Part shown: positions 24,686-32,847 of the stretch, piece by piece | How the letters are laid out: every line of letters starts with the position of its first letter | Position numbering within the stretch: position 1 is the first letter of the stretch | Source of the DNA: Nocardia salmonicida NBRC 13393 | Lineage (GTDB): Bacteria; Actinomycetota; Actinomycetes; Mycobacteriales; Mycobacteriaceae | DNA length: 64,000 nucleotides | Assembly (NCBI RefSeq): GCF_001613085.1 | Contig: NZ_BDBR01000001.1 | Coordinates: 1-64,000, forward strand | Direction of reading: 5' to 3' | Position numbers and translations under genes: made by a program | The notes under the pieces: generated by a model | The model's input: only the letters and a program-made list of their open reading frames with translations | Database searches by the model: none | What the model was told of the DNA's origin: nothing

Positions 24686-25164
24686 TGACCCAGACCGGCC
24701 CACCCGCCACCGCCTACGCCGAAACTCCCCGATCACGCTGCGAGTTCTACCGGCGCGAATGCTCACTGCCCACCGTGATCGACCTCGACACAGGGCGGAT
24801 CACCATGAAGGCCGGGTTTGTCGGTGCGGTGATGATGCCCACCGAGCTGGCACATCGGGTCAAAAGCGCCCTCGATGTGCGTGGTGTCGCGCCGTTGCCG
24901 ATTATCTGCCACCCCCGCGCAGAAATGTGGACATTCTTGGTGAGATCCGACATCCGCCCGATCGGTGACCCCGCCGTCGTGGCACAGCTATGGCGAGCGC
25001 GGGTGGTCGTGATTCGTGAGGGCGATGTTGCATTGCCCTCGCCGGTGCCGGACGCACTGATCGCCCGCACGTGGATATCCCCGGCAATAGGCAAGTTCCG
25101 GCCATCCGGGGCGGTTGTCCTCGAATGCGCCCGAGCGTGCTTGCCAAGGCGGGACCCCCGGTGA
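24685..25164 (+). CDS. Hypothetical protein of the micro-operon
   Basis: A 159-aa protein from ATG 24685, with GAGGAGG just ahead. Several segments are hydrophobic-strand rich (ITMKAGFVGAVMMPTELAHR; IICHPRAEMWTFLVRSDIRP), and Cys and Arg are frequent near the N-terminus (RCEFYRREC). It resembles proteins encoded in Nocardia/Streptomyces accessory modules that contain small HTH genes, but no function is known to me. Overlaps neighbours by 1 bp and 4 bp. Confidence 0.6.
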   Translation: MTQTGPPATAYAETPRSRCEFYRRECSLPTVIDLDTGRITMKAGFVGAVMMPTELAHRVKSALDVRGVAPLPIICHPRAEMWTFLVRSDIRPIGDPAVVAQLWRARVVVIREGDVALPSPVPDALIARTWISPAIGKFRPSGAVVLECARACLPRRDPR

Positions 25165-25379
25165 AACCCGGCTGCCGGTCGCCTTGCCCCGACGAACCCG
25201 ATATCCACCTCACCATCCAATTCGCCAGTGTACGAATGGAGTTCGCCGCGTGCCTGACTGCCGCACTGGTGTTCGTGCAAGACATGGCGGCACGCAGACC
25301 ATGCACTGTCGCCGTCGATTCCGGCCACTGTGTCGGGCTCCCGAGACTGCCTAACGAGCGCCTTTACCTGCTGCCCTAG
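25161..25379 (+). CDS. 72-aa hypothetical protein, end of the micro-operon
   Basis: GTG 25161 overlaps the previous stop as GTGA. The protein has four cysteines (GCRSPCPDEPD, FAACLTAA, RPCTVA, GHCVG), which could bind metal. No family was recognised. Confidence 0.45.
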   Translation: MKPGCRSPCPDEPDIHLTIQFASVRMEFAACLTAALVFVQDMAARRPCTVAVDSGHCVGLPRLPNERLYLLP

Positions 25380-25662
25380 CCGCGCGACCGACGCGTATTC
25401 CGACCAATTCAATGGCCTTCGAACGCGCCCCCGGTGAGGCCCCGAGACACCTCACCCCGGCGCGAGCGAAGGCGGCCCCGGACTCGTTCCCCGGCGATAT
25501 CGCGATGTCCGGGGCCACCCCAAACTTTCCGATCTGAGCCCACTAGTGCACGGCCCCGATACTCGTCCAATGATCTAAATGCATTGCACACCAACACTAT
25601 TAACCGCAATTGAGTTACCCATATCGCCCGGAACCGCCGACCAGCACAGGAAACGAGATCAC

Positions 25663-26289
25663 GTGAGCGACTCCGACCGCGCCACGGTCCTGGACCAGTC
25701 CCGCCCCAGTAGCGCGCGCATCCACACCGCCCTCCTCGGCGGCAAGGACTTTTACATCGCCGACCACGCGATCGCCGAGAAACTGACCCGGAACAAGATC
25801 GGCCCCGCGATCACCGAATCGCGTCGGTTCGCCCTCCGCGCGGTCGGATACCTCATCGACCATCACCAGGTCACCCAGTTCGTAGAACTCGGGTGCGGGT
25901 TCCCGAACACACCCAACATCCACGACATCGCCGCCGAACACATCGATACCGCCCGCACCCTCTACATCGACAACGACCCGATCGCGGCCACCCACGCTCG
26001 AGCCCTAATGTCCACACACACAACCCACACCGCGAAAATCGACCTCACAGACACTGTCGCTGTACTCGACGTCATCACCGCGACCCTCGACACTACCGAA
26101 GCGATAGCGCTATTGCTGTCCGGCACCGCCGAACTCATCGACAACGCTCCGTGCTCGACGCTAATGACATCGGGCTCGTCGGTGAGCGGTCCAGCTCGAG
26201 CTGATCGCAATCCGTTGACCGATGCCGTCGGGTACGGATGCCGCATGACTCCACACACGGGTTCTTGCAAGGCATTTCCGGCGCGTTGA
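25663..26289 (+). pseudogene. C-terminally truncated SAM-dependent methyltransferase (DUF574 type)
   Basis: From GTG 25663 the frame encodes the first 150-160 residues of an S-adenosyl methyltransferase of the actinobacterial DUF574 family: SSARIHTALLGGKDFYIADH, then VTQFVELGCGFPNTPNIHDI as the SAM-binding motif and RTLYIDNDPIAATHA. Around residue 155 homology stops, and the remaining 50 residues are unrelated and low-quality. Family members are about 260-280 aa, so it lacks its C-terminal half. Confidence 0.7.
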
Positions 26290-26481
26290 GCGCGAGGGCG
26301 TTGTAGAGGGTCTCGCCCAGCTGCCCGACCCAGGCCCGCAACGCGGAGCCAGACTACTCGGTCGGCTGCGCGCCACTACCCCCGACCACCGGTATACCGA
26401 CTCCCGGGTGATCAGTGCGATCATCGAGCACGCGCCATGCCTGCCCGGCTTGCCGTCGCGACAGGTGAGAGAAGGACCGAC

Positions 26482-27708
26482 ATGGCAGAGCACGAGCGAG
26501 CCGAGAAGGTCGGCACCGTCATGCCTGATGGTGGTGTCCACCCGTCGATGGGGGTGGAGGAGGAGTTTCTGCTCGTTGATCCCTCGACCGGGCACCCCAT
26601 CATGTCCAGCCTCGCGGTTGTCGAGGCGGCGGAAAGGCGCGGTGTCCGGCTTCAATTGGAGTACACCCAGTGTCAGGTCGAGACCAACTCGGCGGTGTGC
26701 GGGCACACGCACGAACTACGGACGCAGCTGGCCGAGATGCGGTCGGCGGCCGCCGATGCCGCCGCGCAGTGCGGCGCGCAGTTGCTGGCGGTGGGCGTGC
26801 CGATGCTCGGTTCGGCCGTGTTGCCGATCACAGACCTTCGTCGGTACCGCACCATAGCGAGCAGGTTCGACGATCTTGTGGGGACGCGGGGAGTCTGCGC
26901 CAGCCATGTCCACGTGGGCGTACCCGACCGGGAAACCGCAGTACAGGTCAGCAACTATGTGCGTCCGTGGCTACCGGCGCTGCTGGCCCTGACCGCCAAT
27001 TCCCCTATCCATGGCGGCGTCGATACCGGGTTCGCGAGCTGGCGGTCGATCATGCTCGCGCGGTGGCCCTGTTCGGGGCCCCCGCCGTGGTTCGCCTCGG
27101 TCGAGCACTACGACGCGGTCGTAGAGAAGATGATCGGGAGTGGTGTCATCCTCGATCCGGGGATGATCAATTGGGATGTGCGGCCGTCAGCTCATCTGCC
27201 GACCATCGAGGTGCGAGTCAGTGACGTCCCCGCGACGGTCGAGGAGACTGTGCTGCTCGCGACGTTGGTCCGTGCGCTGGTGATGACGGCGTTGCGGTCC
27301 ATCAGCAGGGGTGAGTGCGCCCCGAAAACCACCGCGGCGGCGCTGCACGCGGGGTACTCCATGGCCGCCCGCGAGGGATTGACCGGGCGCGGGATCGATG
27401 TGGCCTCGGACCGCGTGATCGCGGCGCGTGACCTGCTCGGACTGTTGATCTGCCATGTCCGATCCGCCTTGGAAGAACTGGGCGAATACCACGCGGCGGT
27501 GACGACGCTGACCGAGATCCTGCGCTGTGGTAATGGAGCGAGCCGGCAACGCCGGGCCTTGCACAGCCGCAACGACGTGAACGATGTGACCGCGATGGCC
27601 GCGCGGAGCACCCTGCAGGTCGGCGGGCCCGCCCTGTCCAGCGGTGCCGACGTCTACTCCGTGTGGTCGGACAGCCCGAGAGTTGCGGTGATGAGCGAAC
27701 TGTCCTGA
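26482..27708 (+). CDS. Carboxylate-amine ligase (YbdK / glutamate-cysteine ligase 2 family)
   Basis: A 408-aa ATP-dependent ligase of the GCS2 family that joins an amino acid carboxyl to an amine. MGVEEEFLLVDPSTG, the QLEYTQCQVETNS strand, SHVHVGVPD and WDVRPSAHLPTIEVRVSDV are family signatures carrying the Mg/ATP-binding acids. ATG 26482 has GAGAGAAGGA ahead. Actinobacteria often carry several paralogues; the substrate of this one is unknown. It stands alone after the accessory region. Confidence 0.9.
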   Translation: MAEHERAEKVGTVMPDGGVHPSMGVEEEFLLVDPSTGHPIMSSLAVVEAAERRGVRLQLEYTQCQVETNSAVCGHTHELRTQLAEMRSAAADAAAQCGAQLLAVGVPMLGSAVLPITDLRRYRTIASRFDDLVGTRGVCASHVHVGVPDRETAVQVSNYVRPWLPALLALTANSPIHGGVDTGFASWRSIMLARWPCSGPPPWFASVEHYDAVVEKMIGSGVILDPGMINWDVRPSAHLPTIEVRVSDVPATVEETVLLATLVRALVMTALRSISRGECAPKTTAAALHAGYSMAAREGLTGRGIDVASDRVIAARDLLGLLICHVRSALEELGEYHAAVTTLTEILRCGNGASRQRRALHSRNDVNDVTAMAARSTLQVGGPALSSGADVYSVWSDSPRVAVMSELS

Positions 27709-27792
27709 AGCCGACCGACCCACATGAAGCCATCGGAGTGCTGCCCGATGGTCACGGTTCTCGTGTCAACGCCGACAGCTGATCGCGACGAC

Positions 27793-28170
27793 TCAGAATG
27801 CTTGTGGGCCGATTCGTTCCACGGCGACGAACACCGACAGTGCCAGCAGCACGATGGTCATCGCGACGTTCGACCATTCGCCGCGGCGTCCGTGCGTGAT
27901 GGCCGCGCCGGCCATGATCGCCGCGAGGCCGATGGCGGCCACGGGCACCAGCCAGGTGGCGATGTCGAACACGCCGGGCAGGATCAGGCCGAGTGCACCG
28001 GCGACTTCGGCCGCGCCGATGAACTTGATCAGGCCTTCGGGGAATGACTCGGCCCAGCCCATTTTTGGGTCGGCGACGAGCTGTTCTTTGGTTTTGGCGA
28101 GTTTCATCGAGCCGGCCATGAGAAACATCGCGGCCAGCAGGCCGGAAACGATCCAGACGACGATATTCAT
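27793..28170 (-). CDS. DoxX-family membrane protein
   Basis: A 125-aa integral membrane protein with four helices (VVWIVSGLLAAMFLMAGSMK, then FIGAAEVAGALGLILPG, LVPVAAIGLAAIMAGAAITH and VAMTIVLLALSVFVAVE). This is the DoxX/DUF4870-like layout, with a conserved early K-x5-E and GAAEVAGA. Family members have been linked to quinone or thiol redox at the membrane. It is leftward, with a shared upstream region ahead of the TetR gene. Confidence 0.85.
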   Translation of the reverse strand: MNIVVWIVSGLLAAMFLMAGSMKLAKTKEQLVADPKMGWAESFPEGLIKFIGAAEVAGALGLILPGVFDIATWLVPVAAIGLAAIMAGAAITHGRRGEWSNVAMTIVLLALSVFVAVERIGPQAF

Positions 28171-28574
28171 GCCGCGACTCCGGTCTGCAAGGGGCAGCAG
28201 GGCGCCGACCCAGGCCTCGACCTGATCCGAGTATCAGGTTCGCGCTTTCATCGTACTGCGGCACGGGACGGCAATCGATGGAGTTCTCGAAGGCGGCATG
28301 GAATCAATGCCGATTCATGCGAATCGTTGAGAAGCGTCGGTTCGCGAAAGAGTTTGGTGCTGAGCACTGTTGGGTATCCCGGCAGTCACGAAGTGGTCCG
28401 GCTCCGACGCGGCGACGCGCGCGATCACGAGATGCTTCCGCGCCCTCCGGATACAGGCGGCGAACGCCTCCATGAGATGAGTGTTGCATTCGTTGTGGTC
28501 GCCGATCATCAAGCCGGTGAGCCGCGGACGGCCTTTTGCACACCTTTGCGCAGGTGTGGGATGGTGGTGGTGAA
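28171..28574. other. Intergenic region between DoxX and TetR genes
   Basis: No gene was recognised. An inverted repeat, CACACCT-N6-AGGTGTG, lies at 28539-28558, 17 bp before the TetR start, and probably serves as its operator. Confidence 0.5.
28539..28558. promoter_or_regulatory. Inverted repeat before the TetR gene
   Basis: Perfect 7-bp arms CACACCT / AGGTGTG with a 6-bp spacer. TTGCACA overlaps its left arm and recurs in the palindromes before the membrane-protein gene at 29412, suggesting a common binding protein. Confidence 0.55.
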
Positions 28575-29219
28575 ATGACGGACGTGACTGCGACGACGCA
28601 CTCGACCACCGTCGGCCTCGGGCCGCGTGCACTGGCCAACCGGCGACGCATCGTCGCTGTGGCCGGGGACGAGTTGCTGCGAAATCCCCTGGCGAGTATG
28701 GAAGACATCGCCGTTGCCGCGGGGATGGTCCGCCGCACCCTCTACGGTCATTTCCCCACCAGGGAAGCGCTGATCGACGGCATGCTCGACGAGGCTTTCG
28801 AACAGGTCGGCCGCGCACTCGACGGTATCGACACCGCGCAACCGCCCGCCCGGGCGACCGCGGATATGACGGTCGCGCTGTGGGCTGTCGGCGACGAGTT
28901 CCAGCTGCTGCTGCGTCTGGACGAAGCCGGGTCGCGGGCCCGGATGGCCGACCGGCTCGCGCCCGTCCGCGCCCGGTTGATCACGTTGATAGCGGCTGGT
29001 CAAGCCGACGGAACCTTCGCTGGTCACCTTCCGCCCGCAGCGTTGGCCAGGGTACTCACGGCGCTGGTGCTCGAGCTGCTGAAGGCGCACAGCGATGGTG
29101 AATGGGGCGGTGCCGAAGCCGCGCGTGACGCTGCCCTGGCTTGCCTGATCGCGGTCGGCGTCGACCGTTCCGGTGCCGCGGAGATCGCCCGGTCCGCCGC
29201 CGAGGCCGCGCAGCACTGA
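28575..29219 (+). CDS. TetR-family transcriptional regulator
   Basis: A 214-aa regulator. The HTH (residues about 18-63) includes MEDIAVAAGMVRRTLYGHFP. The C-terminal domain is helical (WAVGDEFQLLLRLDEAGSRA). It is followed after 190 bp by a membrane protein gene whose promoter carries similar palindromes, so that gene is its likely target; TetR-plus-membrane-protein pairs usually serve efflux or stress sensing. Confidence 0.9.
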   Translation: MTDVTATTHSTTVGLGPRALANRRRIVAVAGDELLRNPLASMEDIAVAAGMVRRTLYGHFPTREALIDGMLDEAFEQVGRALDGIDTAQPPARATADMTVALWAVGDEFQLLLRLDEAGSRARMADRLAPVRARLITLIAAGQADGTFAGHLPPAALARVLTALVLELLKAHSDGEWGGAEAARDAALACLIAVGVDRSGAAEIARSAAEAAQH

Positions 29220-29330
29220 TCGCAGGTGCGCGCGTCGGGCGATCGCTCGTCGAAACATGCTGTCCCCGAATGGATCCAAGGTGTGCTCTCCGGCACGAAC
29301 CCGGGTGGGTGTGAGTCCCTTCACGAGTTC

Positions 29331-29348
29331 TTGCACATCAGTGTGCAA
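29331..29348. promoter_or_regulatory. Palindrome before membrane-protein gene, site 1
   Basis: TTGCACA-N4-TGTGCAA, perfect 7-bp arms, 64 bp before the ATG at 29412. Confidence 0.6.
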
Positions 29349-29357
29349 TAGACGTAG

Positions 29358-29393
29358 TTTCACAGCTACGTGCAATTGCACGAAGGTGTGAAA
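29358..29393. promoter_or_regulatory. Nested palindrome before membrane-protein gene, site 2
   Basis: Outer arms TTTCACA and TGTGAAA enclose the perfect palindrome GTGCAATTGCAC (29370-29381). It lies directly in front of the ribosome binding site, where a bound TetR dimer would block transcription. Confidence 0.6.
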
Positions 29394-29411
29394 ATGTCGA
29401 AGGAGCGGGAT

Positions 29412-29855
29412 ATGACCAGCCAGGTGGCGACTGTGCGCATGGCGTACGCGACCAAGACCTCCACCGGGGGCGCCCCCGTCGATGTGTCCTCGTGGACGCT
29501 GCGCGGTGTGGGCGCGATCCGCGTCCTGTACGGCCTCGTCCCGTTGGCCACCCTGATCCTGGGGACCGATGTCGGCACCGGAATGGCCGTGCCTGTCTTC
29601 GTCGTGGTCGGCCTGGTGTCGGTCCTGCTCGGCCTGGCCACCGTTGCGCTGACTCCTCGGCTACTGAGCCGCGACGACGCTGTCCTGACCGCCGTCGGCG
29701 TCGACGCGATCCTCGTGGTCCTCGGCGTGGCCGCGCTCATGGTGGGCTGGGATCAGTTCACGGTCGCCGCCGCCGCGGTCGTCCTCGGCGGGGTGGTGAT
29801 CGGGGCGTTGTCCTCGGCGGTCGTCGCGATCGTCACGGCGGTGCGCGAAGCCTGA
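29412..29855 (+). CDS. Four-helix membrane protein
   Basis: A 147-aa protein from ATG 29412 (AGGAG at 7 bp). An N-terminal cytosolic stretch is followed by four membrane helices (VLYGLVPLATLILGTDVG; VPVFVVVGLVSVLLGLATVA; AVGVDAILVVLGVAALMVGW; VLGGVVIGALSSAVVAIVTA). No family was recognised. Two palindromic sites precede it and a hairpin terminator follows. It is probably the target of the upstream TetR. Confidence 0.7.
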   Translation: MTSQVATVRMAYATKTSTGGAPVDVSSWTLRGVGAIRVLYGLVPLATLILGTDVGTGMAVPVFVVVGLVSVLLGLATVALTPRLLSRDDAVLTAVGVDAILVVLGVAALMVGWDQFTVAAAAVVLGGVVIGALSSAVVAIVTAVREA

Positions 29856-29883
29856 TCCGCTGACGCGGTGTGAAGTGCCCGAG

Positions 29884-29911
29884 CGGCGCCCCCGGAATTC
29901 CGGAGGCGCCG
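29884..29911 (+). terminator. Hairpin terminator
   Basis: CGGCGCC / GGCGCCG arms surround the perfect palindrome CCGGAATTCCGG, 29 bp after the membrane-protein stop. Confidence 0.65.
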
Positions 29912-30063
29912 TTCGTGATTGGATGCAGCGTGGTTCCTTGTCAGTGCAGGGCTTCGAGGGTGACGGTGATGTGAACGCTGGATCGTTCGAGGGGAAAACT
30001 CGGCGATAATGACGGTGTGCGACGCACGGTGAACCAGGCGTACGATCTGGTCACGAGTGATAA

Positions 30064-30326
30064 TGCCCCGGATGGAGTCCACCCGGCATCTCGTTGGGAA
30101 GCTACAGTGCTGCACAGGCGGCAGGAAATGCCGCGACATCGTATCTGTCGTTGGCGATGCCGAACAAGGTCGAGCAGGATGCGGAGCTCGCGTTGGCGGA
30201 CATGAACAAGACGAACTTTCCATGGGAAGGTCGCTGGTTATGATCGACGTGGCCGAAAGGTGGCGGGATGCCTCGCAGTTGAAGGGCGTCCGGGATGCGT
30301 TGGCCGGTAAGGACGTTGAGAAGTGA
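30064..30326 (+). pseudogene. Remnant of a small gene, frame-broken
   Basis: The frame 30064-30243 reads coding-like from GISLGSYSAAQAAGNAATSY to ADMNKTNFPWEGRWL but has no ATG/GTG start. It ends TTATGA on a second short frame, 30240-30326 (MIDVAERWRDASQLKGVRDA), which in turn overlaps the next gene as GTGA. The pieces could be the tail of a lost gene plus a 28-aa coupled ORF. No family was recognised. Confidence 0.35.
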
Positions 30327-30952
30327 CCGAAAATTTGGACAGCCTTCGTCCCCGTCCGCTCGAAAACGGCCCGCTCGGCTATTATTGGTTCCTGACCTTC
30401 GATCATGCTTCGGAGCTTCATTCGCGGACCAGAGAATGCCAGCAGGCTGTCGATCCGGCGTACTTCAAGACCACGCCGATCGACAGCCTTCACCTGACGT
30501 TGGATCGAATTTCTCGCCCTTACACGTGCACGTTCGAACAACGTGCTGCTATTGCAGTAGCTGCGCAGAATGCCTGCCGAAACCTGCGGCCGATCAGCTT
30601 GTCCGTTGATCGGTTGACCAACATAGGTGGTGCGATCGGCTTCGTTATCTCACCCGCGGCGCCGGTGACGGAACTTCGTGACGCGCTGCGTGCGGCAACG
30701 ATCTCCGTTCTGCCGCAGGCGTCGCTGGAAGAATTCTCGGATCCCCATGTGACGATCGCATACCCAGTTTTCGAAGGACTGGAAGAAATGGCTGCCGCGG
30801 CCGCAGCGACGGCTGGCAGTACTCTTCACGGCTTCGACGTTGTGACCACCGAGGCTGCGCTGGTTTCACTCGAACTTCGGGACAACTCCTACACGTGGGA
30901 TGTCATCGAACGGATCGAACCGGGTCGGGGGCAGCCGAAGCCGTTCGGCTGA
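30323..30952 (+). CDS. 2H phosphoesterase (2'-5' RNA ligase-like)
   Basis: A 209-aa protein with the two H-x-T motifs of the 2H superfamily, SLHLTLDR (residues about 55-62) and DPHVTIAYP (about 140-148), which act on 2',3'- or 1'',2''-cyclic phosphates. The spacing between motifs and overall size fit the LigT/2'-5' ligase-like branch. The GTG start overlaps the stop of a short upstream ORF. The substrate is unknown; roles in RNA end repair or in hydrolysing small cyclic nucleotides are both possible. Confidence 0.8.
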   Translation: MTENLDSLRPRPLENGPLGYYWFLTFDHASELHSRTRECQQAVDPAYFKTTPIDSLHLTLDRISRPYTCTFEQRAAIAVAAQNACRNLRPISLSVDRLTNIGGAIGFVISPAAPVTELRDALRAATISVLPQASLEEFSDPHVTIAYPVFEGLEEMAAAAAATAGSTLHGFDVVTTEAALVSLELRDNSYTWDVIERIEPGRGQPKPFG

Positions 30953-31005
30953 AGCGGGATTCCCGGTTATGCGCCGTCGACCGCGACAGGTCGAGAGAAG
31001 ATTCA

Positions 31006-32706
31006 TCACGGATACCCGTCGCGTACAGGTCTCGGTCCGTTTCCTCGGCTCGACAGCACCACATCCGCGACCGTCGTCAAATGTGGACGGCCGCCGTCGG
31101 TGCTCACCTGCTCCAGCACGAGGCGGCTGGTCCGACCGCGCAGATGCAGCGTCGCTATCTGGTTGCCGAAGAAGGGGCCGGTGACCCGACTCCACTCGAC
31201 CGACACGGGGGGAACGGTGGACACCCGGTTCAGGAGGAAACGCGTCACCCGTTCGGCCGCCCGACTCCACGAGACGCGGAAAATCACCTTCATGGCGGTC
31301 GGAACGTAGTTGTGCATCGGCGAACAGGTCAGCTGGTAGACCCGGGACCTCACGGCGTCGGGGAACTGCGCTTGCGCGGCATAGGCGTGGTGAACGTCGC
31401 CGGACAGCACGCAGATCGTGGCGGGCGCCCGTCCTGCCGGGCCGCTGCACTGTCCGCGCCCGACGCGGGCGATGAGCCGGGCGAGCCGGTCGAACGAATC
31501 TCGGAAGGCGGCCCAATGTTCCAGATCCGCTGAGCGCCGCAATCTTTCGGACCATCCGGCAACACGTCGGCCCCGCACCCCTGAGGCCATGCGCTCATTC
31601 CACGACTCCAGGTCGTGGAGAGCGCGCGGCAGCAGCCACGGGAGCGAGGTCCCCAACAGCAGGTGGTCGTAATCGCCCTCGGTCTGTTGTTCGATCCACG
31701 AGAACTCGGGTTCGGAGACCATCGACCGCGTGCCGCCGCCGAGTATGCGTCCGCACCGTGAATCGATGACGAGCAGCCGGGTGGTGCCGAGATCGCGGCG
31801 ATACGACCACAGCGCCCCCTTGGCGCCGTCGGCTTCTTCGTCCGCCGCGGATGCGAAATCGCGGAGCAACTCCGCGCAGTCGCCGCCCTCGGATCGGATC
31901 CGCTGGTAGAGCTCGTTGTCGGCCAGGGCTGCGGGCGAGAGGTTGCCCAGGTGCTGGTAGATCCAGTACGACGACAACGCGCCCACGATGCGTTCCTCCC
32001 ACCAGTCGGTGGCCTCGATCTCGTCACGCCACGATCTCGAGGTGTTCCAGTCGTCGATGACGTCGTGGTCGTCGAAGATCATCGACGACGGAACCGTGGA
32101 CAGCAGCCAGCGCACCTGCGGGTCGGACCATGACTCGGAATAGAGCCACGTGTACTCCTCGAAGTTGCGGATCTGGGCGCCCGGGGGTTGGTCGAGGTCG
32201 TGCAACTCGTCGATGCGACGGCGGATCTCCGGGGACAGCTCATCGGCGTAGACCTGGTCGCCGAGCAGTACCAACGCGTCGGGCAGATCTTCGGGTGGGC
32301 GTTCCATGACTCGCCGCGCATAGGCGTCGAGAGCGTCGGCGTCGAAGTTGTCGTCGTCCTGCGTCGCCGTCGGTGTGGCGAATCGGCACGAGCCGAAGGC
32401 GAGGATCAGATCGGCGTCGCCGCTGAGCGTGCGAATAACGGACGGGTACGGGGCGTCGGGCAGCGGCCAGACGCGATCCCCATCGAGACCGACCTCGTAC
32501 CGCGTGACGGAACCGGCCGCCAGTCCGGTAATCAGGACGAGAGCGTAGTGGTGCCCGGCGATGGTCCAGGTGTGTTCGCGGTGGCCGAGGACCTCGACAG
32601 TGCACGGTGCCGACGTCTCGACCCAGACGGTGGCGTCGCATTCGCCGACGTGACGCAGCAACGGACCCAGAACCAGCTCGGTCTTACTTTCCGGCAGTCG
32701 TGCCAT
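31006..32706 (-). CDS. PhoD-like metallophosphatase
   Basis: A 566-aa protein of the alkaline phosphatase D family. After a fibronectin-like N-terminal domain (about 1-100), the metallophosphatase core shows FGSCRF, LLGDQVYADEL, IFDDHDVIDDWN, LLGTSLPWLL and ICVLSGDVHHAYAA, which carry the binuclear metal ligands. Unlike classical PhoD there is no twin-arginine signal peptide, so it should act in the cytosol or leave by another route. Convergent with the 2H phosphoesterase gene. Confidence 0.88.
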   Translation of the reverse strand: MARLPESKTELVLGPLLRHVGECDATVWVETSAPCTVEVLGHREHTWTIAGHHYALVLITGLAAGSVTRYEVGLDGDRVWPLPDAPYPSVIRTLSGDADLILAFGSCRFATPTATQDDDNFDADALDAYARRVMERPPEDLPDALVLLGDQVYADELSPEIRRRIDELHDLDQPPGAQIRNFEEYTWLYSESWSDPQVRWLLSTVPSSMIFDDHDVIDDWNTSRSWRDEIEATDWWEERIVGALSSYWIYQHLGNLSPAALADNELYQRIRSEGGDCAELLRDFASAADEEADGAKGALWSYRRDLGTTRLLVIDSRCGRILGGGTRSMVSEPEFSWIEQQTEGDYDHLLLGTSLPWLLPRALHDLESWNERMASGVRGRRVAGWSERLRRSADLEHWAAFRDSFDRLARLIARVGRGQCSGPAGRAPATICVLSGDVHHAYAAQAQFPDAVRSRVYQLTCSPMHNYVPTAMKVIFRVSWSRAAERVTRFLLNRVSTVPPVSVEWSRVTGPFFGNQIATLHLRGRTSRLVLEQVSTDGGRPHLTTVADVVLSSRGNGPRPVRDGYP

Positions 32707-32847
32707 CAGTCCAGACTATGTCGTAAACCGGCTGTCGAGCGGGGCATTCCGCCCCTCATCTCTTGCCGGGCGGATCCGTCGGATCCGATCAACGCTACGA
32801 CTGCGGTCGCAACGATGGCAGTCAGTGGTGCGGCTGATTCAGCGCGG

